Translations under genes and position numbers: made by a program
The notes under the pieces: generated by a model
Told to the model about the DNA's origin: nothing
Database searches by the model: none
Seen by the model: only the letters and a program-made list of their open reading frames with translations
Shown here: positions 48,446-59,127 of the stretch, one piece after another
Position numbering within the stretch: position 1 is the stretch's first letter
Layout: the number at the start of each line of letters is the position of its first letter
Assembly: GCA_945861305.1 (NCBI GenBank)
Contig: CAMATW010000004.1
Span: 1-64,000, forward strand
DNA length: 64,000 nt
Direction: 5' to 3'
Origin: Bordetella parapertussis
GTDB taxonomy: Bacteria > Pseudomonadota > Gammaproteobacteria > Burkholderiales > Burkholderiaceae_C

Positions 48446-50575
48446 ATGCGTCGATTAATTTCAATTAGCTATGCTTTTGTGCTTATCTTCAGTGCCTGTG
48501 GCGGCGGGGGTGGGGGTGGGGGTGTGGGTGGAAGCGGCGCATTGCCAGTGAGCGCAACCACGGTGTCGGGGCTATCTACGGGCTATTTGATTGACAGCTC
48601 AGTTCAAGGCGTAACCTATACCGTCACGACCAAAGACGGCAAGACCATTACAGGTGTGACCGACGCTTCTGGAACATTTAAATATGTCGATGGCGAGAAA
48701 GTAATGTTTTCCATTGGCGAAATTGTGTTTCCCGCCACCATGGGCGACTCCACCATCACCCCATTGACCATGGCGCAGGGTGGCACGGGACCGGTGGCAA
48801 CCAATGTGGCTTATCTGTTGCAGTCGCTGGACTATGACTTGGATCCCTCCAATGGCATCACGATTGACGCCCGGGTAGCGCAACTCAAAGCCATTGCTGC
48901 ATTTGGGACCAACAAAATTGATTGGACACAAGACACGGCGACGTTTGCAAACAGCGCTCAAGTCAAGGCCCTGATTAGCCAAGCCAAGATGCTGAACCCT
49001 GACAACAGTAATCCATCCTTACCAGCCAAGCCTGAAATCACTCCAGAAACCGCTGATAAGCACTTGTCTGAAACTTTGTTTGGATCACTCGACACCCAGT
49101 TTGTGCTGCAGGAAGGTTGCGCAGATAGCATTAGTTTGAACAAACCGACCTTAACCAATCTTTCCCCCAATTTGTGGGCTGATTTGTTGGCAAAGCCCAA
49201 ATCACCTGTTTACCCTGGTTGGATTTTTGATGGTGAGATCACGCAAGCCACTGCCCTGAATGCCCCTGGGGGAGAAATGCGCATTTACAAGCCCACGGCA
49301 GGGTCTCCAGAGGTTAAGGCCGCGATGAAATCAGTTGATTGGGTGTCCCTAGATTCTGATATTTGGCTCAAGCACCAAGGAAATCCCAATGTGATTCTTC
49401 GCATTGCTGGCAAACAAAGACTAGGCGGTGAATCTGTGTTTTACCCCACATTGTCAGGCGCCGCCATATACCTGCACTACACCGGCGCAGCGGACACGGC
49501 CTTAGAGTTTCAATTTGCCGGTGGCACTGAACCTTCGGCATTTTTCAGTTTCCTTGGCAACAATATCGACACCTATTACCGAGGTACTGCTGGCAAGGAC
49601 GGCGTTATCGGTCAAGGCGGGGACGACGGTTGGAACGCCTGGACGCAAGATCGAGGAGACGATTGGACCAGGCACCAACCTGCCAAAGCAGGAAAGGCGG
49701 CTGAAGCAAATTTCCCACCAAATTTACACAAAGGCGGCACCACGCCTTTAGGCCGCGCCTTGGGTCCGGTGTTATGTACCTTGAAATCTGGCGGTTCTGT
49801 ATTGCTGTGGCGTAAGCCTAATAACAACAGCGATTTGTACTTCAGCCCTGTGACTCAACGAAACAGTATTGGTGTTCTGGCACCCGTGTACAGCGACGCC
49901 AAGGGTTTTCAGGGCAATGCAGGTATTCGCTCGGGTGTCAATGTCTTGAGGGTGTTGAAGGCCACTGAAATACCTCCTGTCGTGGTGTTCAACCCTGCAG
50001 ATGCTTACAAGCTAATGGCCATCAATGGCTTTACCAAAAACTTGACGATCAGCGGAGACTGCAGTGGTTCGCTCAGTTACTCTGCAACGCCTCTTAAAAC
50101 CGATACCTTGGCCTCAGATCCATTGGCGGTGTTTTCATCAACCGAGACCACAGTGGCCACATCCAATTGCCCCGATCGGAGCTTTACCGAAACCAGTACG
50201 GTTTATCTCAACGCCAGTTACCAGAAAGTGGCGGATGTTAAGAAAAACTCCATTGCAAAACATGTTGTAGCTAATCCTTATCCCACTTCTGTGAAAGTGG
50301 GAGACAGCGGGCCTTGGAGCGCTTGGGTAGAAAAATCCACCGACTTAACAACGGTTTTTTTCAATGGTGTTGAAACTTATGCTGTGGAAGCGGATGGCGC
50401 ATCCACTTCCTCGGTGATATTGGTGATCACCATCAAGGAATTTAACCCTGACAACAAATTAAATAGTACGAATCAGATGAGCTACAGAATCAAACCATCG
50501 AGTGCGGCTGAACTTGTGTCCGAGGAGCTAGTCAATGCGAATGTGTCCAGCGGAAAAAAAATTATCATCAAGTGA
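48446..50575 (+). CDS. Large lipoprotein of unknown function
   Basis: Predicted lipoprotein of 709 residues, function unknown. The signal peptide ends in a lipobox-like FSAC (Cys18), followed by eight Gly residues. Next is a beta-rich module (GVTYTVTTKDGKTITGVTDASGTFKYVDGEKVMFSIGEIVF, residues about 54-95) seen as a carboxypeptidase-regulatory-like unit in surface lipoproteins. The remaining 580 residues match nothing I know; several Cys residues (QEGCADS, VLCTLK, GDCSGS, SNCPDRS) could form disulfides. Base composition looks lower in GC than its neighbours. It ends 63 bases before a tRNA gene. Confidence 0.8.
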   Translation: MRRLISISYAFVLIFSACGGGGGGGGVGGSGALPVSATTVSGLSTGYLIDSSVQGVTYTVTTKDGKTITGVTDASGTFKYVDGEKVMFSIGEIVFPATMGDSTITPLTMAQGGTGPVATNVAYLLQSLDYDLDPSNGITIDARVAQLKAIAAFGTNKIDWTQDTATFANSAQVKALISQAKMLNPDNSNPSLPAKPEITPETADKHLSETLFGSLDTQFVLQEGCADSISLNKPTLTNLSPNLWADLLAKPKSPVYPGWIFDGEITQATALNAPGGEMRIYKPTAGSPEVKAAMKSVDWVSLDSDIWLKHQGNPNVILRIAGKQRLGGESVFYPTLSGAAIYLHYTGAADTALEFQFAGGTEPSAFFSFLGNNIDTYYRGTAGKDGVIGQGGDDGWNAWTQDRGDDWTRHQPAKAGKAAEANFPPNLHKGGTTPLGRALGPVLCTLKSGGSVLLWRKPNNNSDLYFSPVTQRNSIGVLAPVYSDAKGFQGNAGIRSGVNVLRVLKATEIPPVVVFNPADAYKLMAINGFTKNLTISGDCSGSLSYSATPLKTDTLASDPLAVFSSTETTVATSNCPDRSFTETSTVYLNASYQKVADVKKNSIAKHVVANPYPTSVKVGDSGPWSAWVEKSTDLTTVFFNGVETYAVEADGASTSSVILVITIKEFNPDNKLNSTNQMSYRIKPSSAAELVSEELVNANVSSGKKIIIK
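48506..48528 (+). other. Predicted G-quadruplex motif in coding strand
   Basis: Four G-tracts (5, 5, 5 and 3 G) separated by T, T and TGT lie on the coding strand 60 bases after the lipoprotein start codon. They encode part of the poly-Gly segment right after the lipidation Cys. The pattern meets the simple G3+N1-7 rule for quadruplexes. The homopolymeric GGGGGT units could also slip during replication. Confidence 0.6.
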
Positions 50576-50601
50576 GCCCAAAGCCTGGGCCAAAGAAAAA
50601 C

Positions 50602-50627
50602 CCCGCACTGTTGTGGAACAGTGCGGG
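50602..50627. terminator. Terminator after tRNA-Leu (and the lipoprotein gene)
   Basis: An 11-base perfect stem, CCCGCACTGTT with AACAGTGCGGG, around the loop GTGG. On the minus strand a TTTTTC tract follows it, right after tRNA-Leu. On the plus strand CCTTTT follows, so it may also end the lipoprotein transcript. Confidence 0.88.
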
Positions 50628-50635
50628 CCTTTTGG

Positions 50636-50723
50636 TGGTGCCGAAAGCCGGAATCGAACCGGCACGGTGTTTTGCACCGGCAGATTTTGAATCTGCTGCG
50701 TCTACCAATTTCGCCACTTCGGC
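50636..50723 (-). tRNA. tRNA-Leu (anticodon CAA)
   Basis: 88 bases including an encoded CCA end. The acceptor arm pairs GCCGAAG with CTTTCGGC. The D-loop reads AAATTGGTAGACGC, the anticodon stem-loop GCAGA-TTCAAAA-TCTGC gives CAA, a long variable arm (CGGTGCAAAACACCG) marks a class II tRNA, and the T-loop is GGTTCGATTCC. It decodes UUG. Reading frames that run through it are not genes. Confidence 0.96.
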
Positions 50724-50757
50724 AGAAGAGGGAATAGAATTATGGCACAGTGTGGGG

Positions 50758-51660
50758 ATGAACTATCCAACCATCGAGTCGGCCATTGGAAACACACCGA
50801 TCGCTGCATTGCAACGCATTGGCGTTGAAGAAAACAAGCCCAGAGGCAACGTTTTGTTAGGCAAGCTTGAAGGCAACAACCCTGCGGGCTCTGTCAAAGA
50901 CCGTCCGGCTTTGTCCATGATTCAGCGAGCCGAAGAACGTGGCGATATTCGCCCAGGCGACACCTTGATCGAGGCCACTTCAGGTAACACCGGCATTGCC
51001 TTGGCCATGGCCGCCGCCATCAAGGGCTACCGCATGGTGCTCATCATGCCCGAGGACTTGTCGATTGAACGTGCTCAAACCATGAAAGCATTTGGTGCTG
51101 AGCTCATACTCACCCCCAAAGCCACGGCCATGGAGGGCGCTCGCGATTTGGCCGACCAAATGCAGGCGCAGGGCAAGGGCTTGGTGCTTGATCAATTCGC
51201 CAATGCAGACAACCCGCGCATCCATTTTGAGACCACCGGCCCCGAAATTTGGCAGCAAACGAATGGTGAAATCACACACTTTGTGAGCGCCATGGGCACT
51301 ACGGGCACCATCACGGGTGTGTCGCGTTTTCTCAAAGATAAGAATCCCAGTATCCAAATCATTGGGGCTCAACCCAGCGAAGGCTCGCGTATTCCGGGCA
51401 TTCGCAAGTGGTCACCTGCCTACCTGCCCAAGATTTACGACGACACCAACGTGGATGAATTGGTCTACGTCAGCCAAGCAGACGCCGAAGACATGTGCAG
51501 ACGCATGGCGCGTGAAGAGGGCATCTTCGCAGGCATCTCCGCTGCGGGTGCTTGTTGGGTGGCTTTGCAAATTGCCAAGCAGGTTCGTGACGCAACCATT
51601 GTGTTCATTGTGTGCGACCGAGGCGACCGTTATTTGTCCACAGGGGTGTTTCCAGCATGA
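50758..51660 (+). CDS. cysM: Cysteine synthase B
   Basis: PLP-dependent O-acetylserine sulfhydrylase, 300 residues. The PLP Lys is Lys47 in NNPAGSVKDRPAL; the phosphate loop reads EATSGNTGIALA and the Ser/Gly loop GTTGTITGVSRFL. It makes cysteine from O-acetylserine with sulfide or thiosulfate. The start was placed at the ATG at 50758, because the longer frame crosses the tRNA. The stop overlaps the Nudix gene by 4 bases. Confidence 0.94.
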   Translation: MNYPTIESAIGNTPIAALQRIGVEENKPRGNVLLGKLEGNNPAGSVKDRPALSMIQRAEERGDIRPGDTLIEATSGNTGIALAMAAAIKGYRMVLIMPEDLSIERAQTMKAFGAELILTPKATAMEGARDLADQMQAQGKGLVLDQFANADNPRIHFETTGPEIWQQTNGEITHFVSAMGTTGTITGVSRFLKDKNPSIQIIGAQPSEGSRIPGIRKWSPAYLPKIYDDTNVDELVYVSQADAEDMCRRMAREEGIFAGISAAGACWVALQIAKQVRDATIVFIVCDRGDRYLSTGVFPA

Positions 51661-52199
51661 GTAATTTTCAGTATTGCCCCATGTGTGCTACCGAGTTGCA
51701 ACTCATCGCACAAGATGAAGACGGTGGCCCCAAGGAGCGTATGCGTTGTGTTGTGTGCCAATGGACGCATTGGAACAACCCCACACCTGTGTTGGCCGGT
51801 ATCGTGCAATACCGCGACCAGATTTTGTTAGCCCGTAATGCAGCTTGGCCGGGCAGGCGCTTTGCGCTCATCACCGGTTTCATGGAAGCGGCTGAGACGC
51901 CCGAGGAAGGCATCAGCCGAGAAATTGCCGAAGAAACCAACCTGAAGGTCAGCGCTTTGAAGTTGGTGGGTGTGTATGACTTTCAGCGCATGAACCAAGT
52001 CATCATTGCCTACCACGCGGTGGCGGATGGAGAGATTCGCTTGTGGCCAGAGTTGGCCGAGTACAAACTCTTCAATTACCCAGACATCATTTGCTGGCCA
52101 GCAGGCACAGGTTACGCCATGGGCGACTGGCTGCGTACCCAAGGCATAGAGCCACGCTTCATGAGCTGGGAAGAGCGTACGGCGCAAAATTTAGAATAA
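51657..52199 (+). CDS. Nudix hydrolase with zinc ribbon
   Basis: Protein of 180 residues. A zinc ribbon formed by Cys7/Cys10 (CPMC) and Cys31/Cys34 (CVVC) precedes a Nudix fold. The Nudix box reads GFMEAAETPEEGISREIAEETNL, with the final Gly of the consensus replaced by Asn. Related zinc-ribbon Nudix enzymes act on NADH or other nucleotide diphosphates; the substrate is not certain. Coupled to cysM, with tusA-like just downstream. Confidence 0.85.
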   Translation: MSNFQYCPMCATELQLIAQDEDGGPKERMRCVVCQWTHWNNPTPVLAGIVQYRDQILLARNAAWPGRRFALITGFMEAAETPEEGISREIAEETNLKVSALKLVGVYDFQRMNQVIIAYHAVADGEIRLWPELAEYKLFNYPDIICWPAGTGYAMGDWLRTQGIEPRFMSWEERTAQNLE

Positions 52200-52204
52200 G
52201 CACC

Positions 52205-52435
52205 ATGATGAACATCGATCTAGAGTTAGACACACGCGGCTTGAACTGCCCTTTACCCATATTGAAAGCTAAAAAAGCACTGACGGCTATGCAAAGCGGT
52301 CAGTTGCTGAAAGTGGTGTCCACAGACAAGAGTTCTTTGCGCGACTTTGCTGCTTTTTCCAAGCAGACAGGTAACGAGTTGATGTCCCAAGAAACCATGG
52401 GTGACGATTTCATCCATGTATTGAAAAGACGCTGA
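52205..52435 (+). CDS. TusA-like sulfur carrier protein
   Basis: SirA/TusA-fold protein of 76 residues. The persulfide Cys is Cys15 in RGLNCPLPILKAKKAL, the diagnostic CPxP motif. TusA relays sulfur for tRNA thiolation and related pathways. ATGATG gives two possible starts; the first is used. It lies 5 bases after the Nudix gene and shares a three-gene unit with cysM, consistent with sulfur metabolism. Confidence 0.9.
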   Translation: MMNIDLELDTRGLNCPLPILKAKKALTAMQSGQLLKVVSTDKSSLRDFAAFSKQTGNELMSQETMGDDFIHVLKRR

Positions 52436-52446
52436 ACTGGATTTAA

Positions 52447-55389
<2,943 letters not shown>

Positions 55390-55489
55390 AGGGATGCTGG
55401 TGTGACACGCGGATTGCTAGGCGTGTTAATTCAAAATAGAAAGGAAGTGATTTTAACGGCGCGAAAAACCGTGGAACGCTTTTATCGGT

Positions 55490-56149
55490 TCAGCCTGCTT
55501 CTGCCGCAATTTGGCGCAGTGCGTTCGCAAACACTGCAGCTGGTTGACCGCCAGAAATCAGGTGCTTGTCATTGATGATGACCGCGGGCACAGAATGAAT
55601 ACCTGCACTGGTGTAAAAGTTTTCCTTGGCGCGCACCTCTTCGGCGTAGGTATCGCTGTCGAGGACGGCCTTGGCTGCATCGGTGTCCATGCCCTGCGTC
55701 TTGATGATGGCCAGCAAAACTTCATGGGACTCAATTACTTCGCCACGACCTTGGTAAGCCTCCAAGAAAGCTTTTTTCAATTGGTGTTGATCGCCTGGAG
55801 CGCCTTCAAGTTCGGCCCAATGCAGCAAGCGATGCGCATCAAAGGTGTTGAAGATACGGCCACGCCCCGTGGGGTGAAACGCAAAACCCACTTCAGCGCC
55901 ACGTGCTTTGATGTTTTGGTACATCTGCGATTGTTGCTCTGCGGTTGAACCGTATTTTTTACCCAGATGCTCTACCAAGTCCTCGCCACCTTCGGGCATG
56001 TGTGGGTTGAGCTCAAAGGGTTGAAAATGGATGTCGGCCTTCACCTCGTTTTGCAGTTCTTCCAGTGCTTGTTCCAGCGCACCCAACCCCACTGCGCACC
56101 AAGGGCAGGCGATATCGGATACGAAATCAATTTTCATGACGGTGGTCAT
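55490..56149 (-). CDS. DsbA-family oxidoreductase (FrnE-like)
   Basis: Thioredoxin-fold protein of 219 residues with no signal peptide. Active site SDIACPWCAVG (Cys15, Cys18) close to the N-terminus, cis-Pro loop SVPAVIINDKHLISGGQ and a helical insertion. FrnE-type proteins act in the cytoplasm in disulfide exchange. GGGAGAA sits 6 bases before the first ATG and supports the start at 56149. It lies 28 bases downstream of the FAD monooxygenase gene on the same strand. Confidence 0.85.
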   Translation of the reverse strand: MTTVMKIDFVSDIACPWCAVGLGALEQALEELQNEVKADIHFQPFELNPHMPEGGEDLVEHLGKKYGSTAEQQSQMYQNIKARGAEVGFAFHPTGRGRIFNTFDAHRLLHWAELEGAPGDQHQLKKAFLEAYQGRGEVIESHEVLLAIIKTQGMDTDAAKAVLDSDTYAEEVRAKENFYTSAGIHSVPAVIINDKHLISGGQPAAVFANALRQIAAEAG

Positions 56150-56177
56150 TTCATTCTCCCAACAAAGTTTTCAAGGC

Positions 56178-57854
56178 TTAAGCAAGTGCATAGGCTTTGG
56201 CCACACTTTGAACCAAATGTCCATTCAGTGCTTGGCCACGCGCAATCAAATACGCATCGGGTCTGAGCAAGGCCCACTTGGCTTTCGCGTCCCCACAGGC
56301 TTGCTGCAAAAGTCCATCGGCTTCCATCACATGTTCAAGGGCTTGCGCTTCATGCCGTCTGCGCAAGACTTGCACAACACGCACACGATCGGTTTGACTG
56401 AGTTGACGCATTTGCTTTAGTTCTTGAGGCGTACTTTGACCAAAGACCAGCAAAAGCAAATGGCTGTCGGCCCACAGCAGCAAGTCGCCTAGGCATCCTG
56501 ATTGTTTGGAGGTGAATTGCACGCCGATGTTTTGCACCATGAAGCCGCCCTCTGCTTGGCATACTGAAGAGGCGTTGTATCGGTTGGCTTCAGCCATACG
56601 CCCCGTGTTGATGAGTGGGCGTGCAAACCCATGTCGCTTGGCCAAGCCGATGGTGGCGCGGCGAAAAAGTCTCTCGATGCCCTCAGGCGCTCGCAAATAA
56701 CGCGCTGTGCGGTTGGTGACTTGAACATTGCGTTGAGCCGCTTGCAAGCGTTCTTGGTTGTAGCTGTCCAGTAAAACCGATGGCGCTTTTTGATGCACTA
56801 CTGCTGCAAGTTTCCAAGCCAAATTGTCGGCGTCTGCGATGCCCGTGTTGCCACCTCTGGCGCCAAAAGGGCTCACCACTTTGGCGGTGTCACCCAAGAA
56901 AAACACATGGCCGTGGCGAAGCGAATGTAGGCATTGCGATTTGTAGGCATAGGGGCCGACCCAAACCAGTTCGCATTCCACATCGGCGCCGAACTGCTTG
57001 GCCAAGCGTTCGCGCACCACGTCTTCGCGGCTGACGTAGGCGGGGTCAGCGTCTGGTGCCATTTGGTAGTCGATTCGCCAGACATCGTCACCCATCAGGT
57101 GTTGCCACACAGCGCGGTTGTCATTGAACGGCGCTTCAATCCATGTGTGGCGCTCTGTGGGCGGCTTGTGTTTGAAACGCACATCGGCGATGCACCAACG
57201 GTCGTCGCCACGCTTGCTTTCCATCGTGGCGCCCACCCATGAATGAAAAGGGGTGTGTGAACCACTGGCATCAATCACATGGTCTGCCGTGATGGCGTAG
57301 TCACCTTTGGGGGTGCCGACACCAAGCAATGCATTTGCGTGGTTTTGTTCAAAGGAGGTGACCTTGGAGGACCAGCGTAAATCGATAGAGGCGCCTTGGC
57401 GGTTGAGTTCTTGTATGCGCTCCACCAAATACATCTCTATATAAAACTGCTGGATATTGGTGAAGGGTGGTTGTTGGCTGAAAGAAAACTGGCTTTTTTC
57501 ACGCAAGTCAAAAGAGAACACCTCGTCATTACCAGCGAAGGTTCGGCCCACTTGCCAAGCAATACCTTTGGCGGCAATGCGCTCATAAATGCCCAAGCGT
57601 TGAAAAATTTCCAAAGACTGTTGGGTGTAGCAAATACCTCTGGAGGATGCGCCTTTGACGCCCACCGTGTTGTCTTCATCCAAAAGTACCGCAGGGATGC
57701 GCAGCTGTGCCAATCGGCAAGCCAATGTCAGACCCGTTAAGCCGCCCCCCACAATCACCACAGTATGGTGATGGCGCTTTCCCTCGCGAAGTTCTGGTGG
57801 GGCGGAGAACGGGTACTCGGGCAGGGTGTAGCCGTTGGTGGGTAGGTCAGGCAT
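56178..57854 (-). CDS. FAD-dependent aromatic-type monooxygenase (PheA/TfdB family)
   Basis: Flavoprotein hydroxylase-like protein of 558 residues. FAD loop VVIVGGGLTGLTLACRLAQL, DG-type segment VIDASGSHTPFHSWVG and GD motif FFLGDTAKVVSPFGARGGNTGIADADNLAWKLAAV. A C-terminal thioredoxin-like domain of about 130 residues follows, as in MhpA and PheA/TfdB enzymes. The substrate is unknown but probably aromatic or a polyketide-like ring. The start ATG at 57854 overlaps the VOC gene by 8 bases, implying co-translation. Confidence 0.85.
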   Translation of the reverse strand: MPDLPTNGYTLPEYPFSAPPELREGKRHHHTVVIVGGGLTGLTLACRLAQLRIPAVLLDEDNTVGVKGASSRGICYTQQSLEIFQRLGIYERIAAKGIAWQVGRTFAGNDEVFSFDLREKSQFSFSQQPPFTNIQQFYIEMYLVERIQELNRQGASIDLRWSSKVTSFEQNHANALLGVGTPKGDYAITADHVIDASGSHTPFHSWVGATMESKRGDDRWCIADVRFKHKPPTERHTWIEAPFNDNRAVWQHLMGDDVWRIDYQMAPDADPAYVSREDVVRERLAKQFGADVECELVWVGPYAYKSQCLHSLRHGHVFFLGDTAKVVSPFGARGGNTGIADADNLAWKLAAVVHQKAPSVLLDSYNQERLQAAQRNVQVTNRTARYLRAPEGIERLFRRATIGLAKRHGFARPLINTGRMAEANRYNASSVCQAEGGFMVQNIGVQFTSKQSGCLGDLLLWADSHLLLLVFGQSTPQELKQMRQLSQTDRVRVVQVLRRRHEAQALEHVMEADGLLQQACGDAKAKWALLRPDAYLIARGQALNGHLVQSVAKAYALA

Positions 57855-58398
57855 TGAGCTCACGGTCGAGGCGACGTCTTTTTTTCTCTTCGTTCCACGC
57901 CTGTAATTGCGCATGTACATCCAAGCTTTCGCGTTGCATTTGGTTTTTATCAGCCAACTGGGCCGCCAACTCTAGGCGGATGCCGTTGGGATCGAAAAAA
58001 TAAATGCTTTTAAAAATCCGATGGTCTGTGACGCCCAGCACTTCCACGCCATGCGCCTCGAGGCGTTTTTTCATGGTCTCTAAGTCATCGATGCTGCTGA
58101 CATTGAAAGCAATGTGGTTGACCCAAGCGGGCGTGTTGGGGGAGGGCTCACAGGCAATGTCGTCCCCCAAATCGAAAAAGGCAATGAAAGAGCCGTCTTG
58201 CAACTGGAAAAAGAAATGCGTGTAAGGGCAGTACTCACCCGTGCTTGGCACATGGTCATTTTTGATCACATGGTAGAGAGGTAAACCCAGAATATCTTCA
58301 TAAAAATGACGGGTTTCTTCGGCATCCCGCGCTCTGTATGCGTAATGGTGCAAGCCATTTACTTTGGCTGCGGGTGGCAGGTTTTTCATATTCATCAT
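57847..58398 (-). CDS. VOC (glyoxalase/extradiol dioxygenase) superfamily protein
   Basis: Protein of 183 residues with two beta-alpha-beta-beta-beta modules. Putative metal ligands are His in GLHHYAYR, His in WVNHIAFNV and Glu in GIRLELAAQL, an H-H-E set as in dioxygenases and glyoxalases. A charged C-terminal tail (EEKKRRRLDREL) follows. It is upstream of the FAD monooxygenase gene, which suggests one pathway. The reaction is unknown. Confidence 0.85.
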   Translation of the reverse strand: MMNMKNLPPAAKVNGLHHYAYRARDAEETRHFYEDILGLPLYHVIKNDHVPSTGEYCPYTHFFFQLQDGSFIAFFDLGDDIACEPSPNTPAWVNHIAFNVSSIDDLETMKKRLEAHGVEVLGVTDHRIFKSIYFFDPNGIRLELAAQLADKNQMQRESLDVHAQLQAWNEEKKRRRLDRELNA

Positions 58399-58448
58399 GG
58401 GTAATATTACTTTTTCATGAAGTCAGTTTACTTGACAGGCTTTCCAAT

Positions 58449-58471
58449 AATCGGGGTCAGATCCCAATTAA
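58449..58471 (+). repeat. REP-like interspersed repeat, copy 2
   Basis: A 23-base sequence with core GGGGTCAGATCCCAATTAA (58453-58471), identical to the reverse complement of 15760-15782. A near copy with one change lies at 60480-60500 in the same orientation. It lies in the 235-base gap between the VOC gene and rubrerythrin, well upstream of the promoter. Confidence 0.75.
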
Positions 58472-58535
58472 TTTCTTACAGATACAGGATTTGTTAGAAA
58501 AATCAGGGGTTGATAGCCTTAGTCAATAATGTAGA

Positions 58536-58564
58536 TTGAAACATCTCATTGGACTTTTCATATT
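58536..58564 (+). promoter_or_regulatory. Putative sigma-70 promoter of rubrerythrin
   Basis: TTGAAA (58536-58541) and CATATT (58559-58564) with a 17-base spacer, about 70 bases before the rubrerythrin start. Five of six and four of six bases match the consensus. This is the best promoter match in the gap. Confidence 0.45.
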
Positions 58565-58585
58565 CACCAGTTACTCTAATGCGGT

Positions 58586-58605
58586 CTTTGATAACAATAT
58601 CAAAG
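58586..58605. promoter_or_regulatory. Inverted repeat, possible operator, before rubrerythrin
   Basis: A perfect 8-base inverted repeat, CTTTGATA-ACAA-TATCAAAG, just downstream of the predicted transcription start and 28 bases before the ATG. It could be a repressor site or a 5' mRNA hairpin. It does not match the OxyR or PerR consensus as I know them. A ribosome site, AAGGAGA, follows at 58620. Confidence 0.4.
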
Positions 58606-58633
58606 CATTTTCATCAACCCAAGGAGATTCCTC

Positions 58634-59056
58634 ATGTCAGCTCTCAAAGGCTCAAAGACAGAAGAAAACCTGAAGGCAGCCTTTGCAGGCGAGTCTCAGG
58701 CCAATCGTCGATACCTGTATTTCGCAAACAAGGCCGATATTGAAGGCCAAAATGATGTGGCAGCGCTGTTCCGTTCGACCGCCGAAGGCGAGACCGGTCA
58801 TGCCCACGGTCATTTGGAGTGGCTTGAGCAGTGCGGCGACCCCGCCACCGGCTTGCCCATTGGCCCCACCCGTGACAACCTGAAAGCCGCTGTGGCTGGC
58901 GAAACCCACGAGTACACCGATATGTACCCTGGCATGGCCAAAACCGCGCGCGACGAAGGCCACGACGAAATCGCCGATTGGTTTGAAACCCTGGCCAAGG
59001 CTGAGCGTTCACACGCCAACCGTTACGCCAAAGCATTGGCTGAATTGGTCGATTGA
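58634..59056 (+). CDS. Rubrerythrin-family protein lacking the rubredoxin domain
   Basis: Di-iron protein of 140 residues, probably a peroxide reductase. Iron ligands are seen in [10 protein letters not shown] and [10 protein letters not shown] in the first pair of helices and in [11 protein letters not shown] and [10 protein letters not shown] in the second. The C-terminal CPxCG rubredoxin domain of classical rubrerythrin is absent, so electrons must come from another protein. The Fe-S protein encoded 71 bases downstream is a natural candidate. Confidence 0.9.
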   Translation: MSALKGSKTEENLKAAFAGESQANRRYLYFANKADIEGQNDVAALFRSTAEGETGHAHGHLEWLEQCGDPATGLPIGPTRDNLKAAVAGETHEYTDMYPGMAKTARDEGHDEIADWFETLAKAERSHANRYAKALAELVD

Positions 59057-59127
59057 TCTTTCGTCAGCATTGAGGGTAGGGCGTTGGGCGCGTATTGCCC
59101 AGCGCCCCTTTTTTTAAGGAACACACC

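Noticed and set aside
50636..50723. tRNA-Leu as a used integration site
   Set aside because: No integrase gene and no repeated tRNA 3' end were seen within the window.
50572..50757. N-terminal extension of cysM through the tRNA-Leu gene
   Set aside because: The frame is open by chance across the tRNA on the other strand; the conserved CysM start is at 50758.
58549..58743. Possible small gene between the repeat and rubrerythrin
   Set aside because: It overlaps the promoter region and the rubrerythrin start in another frame, with no supporting motif.
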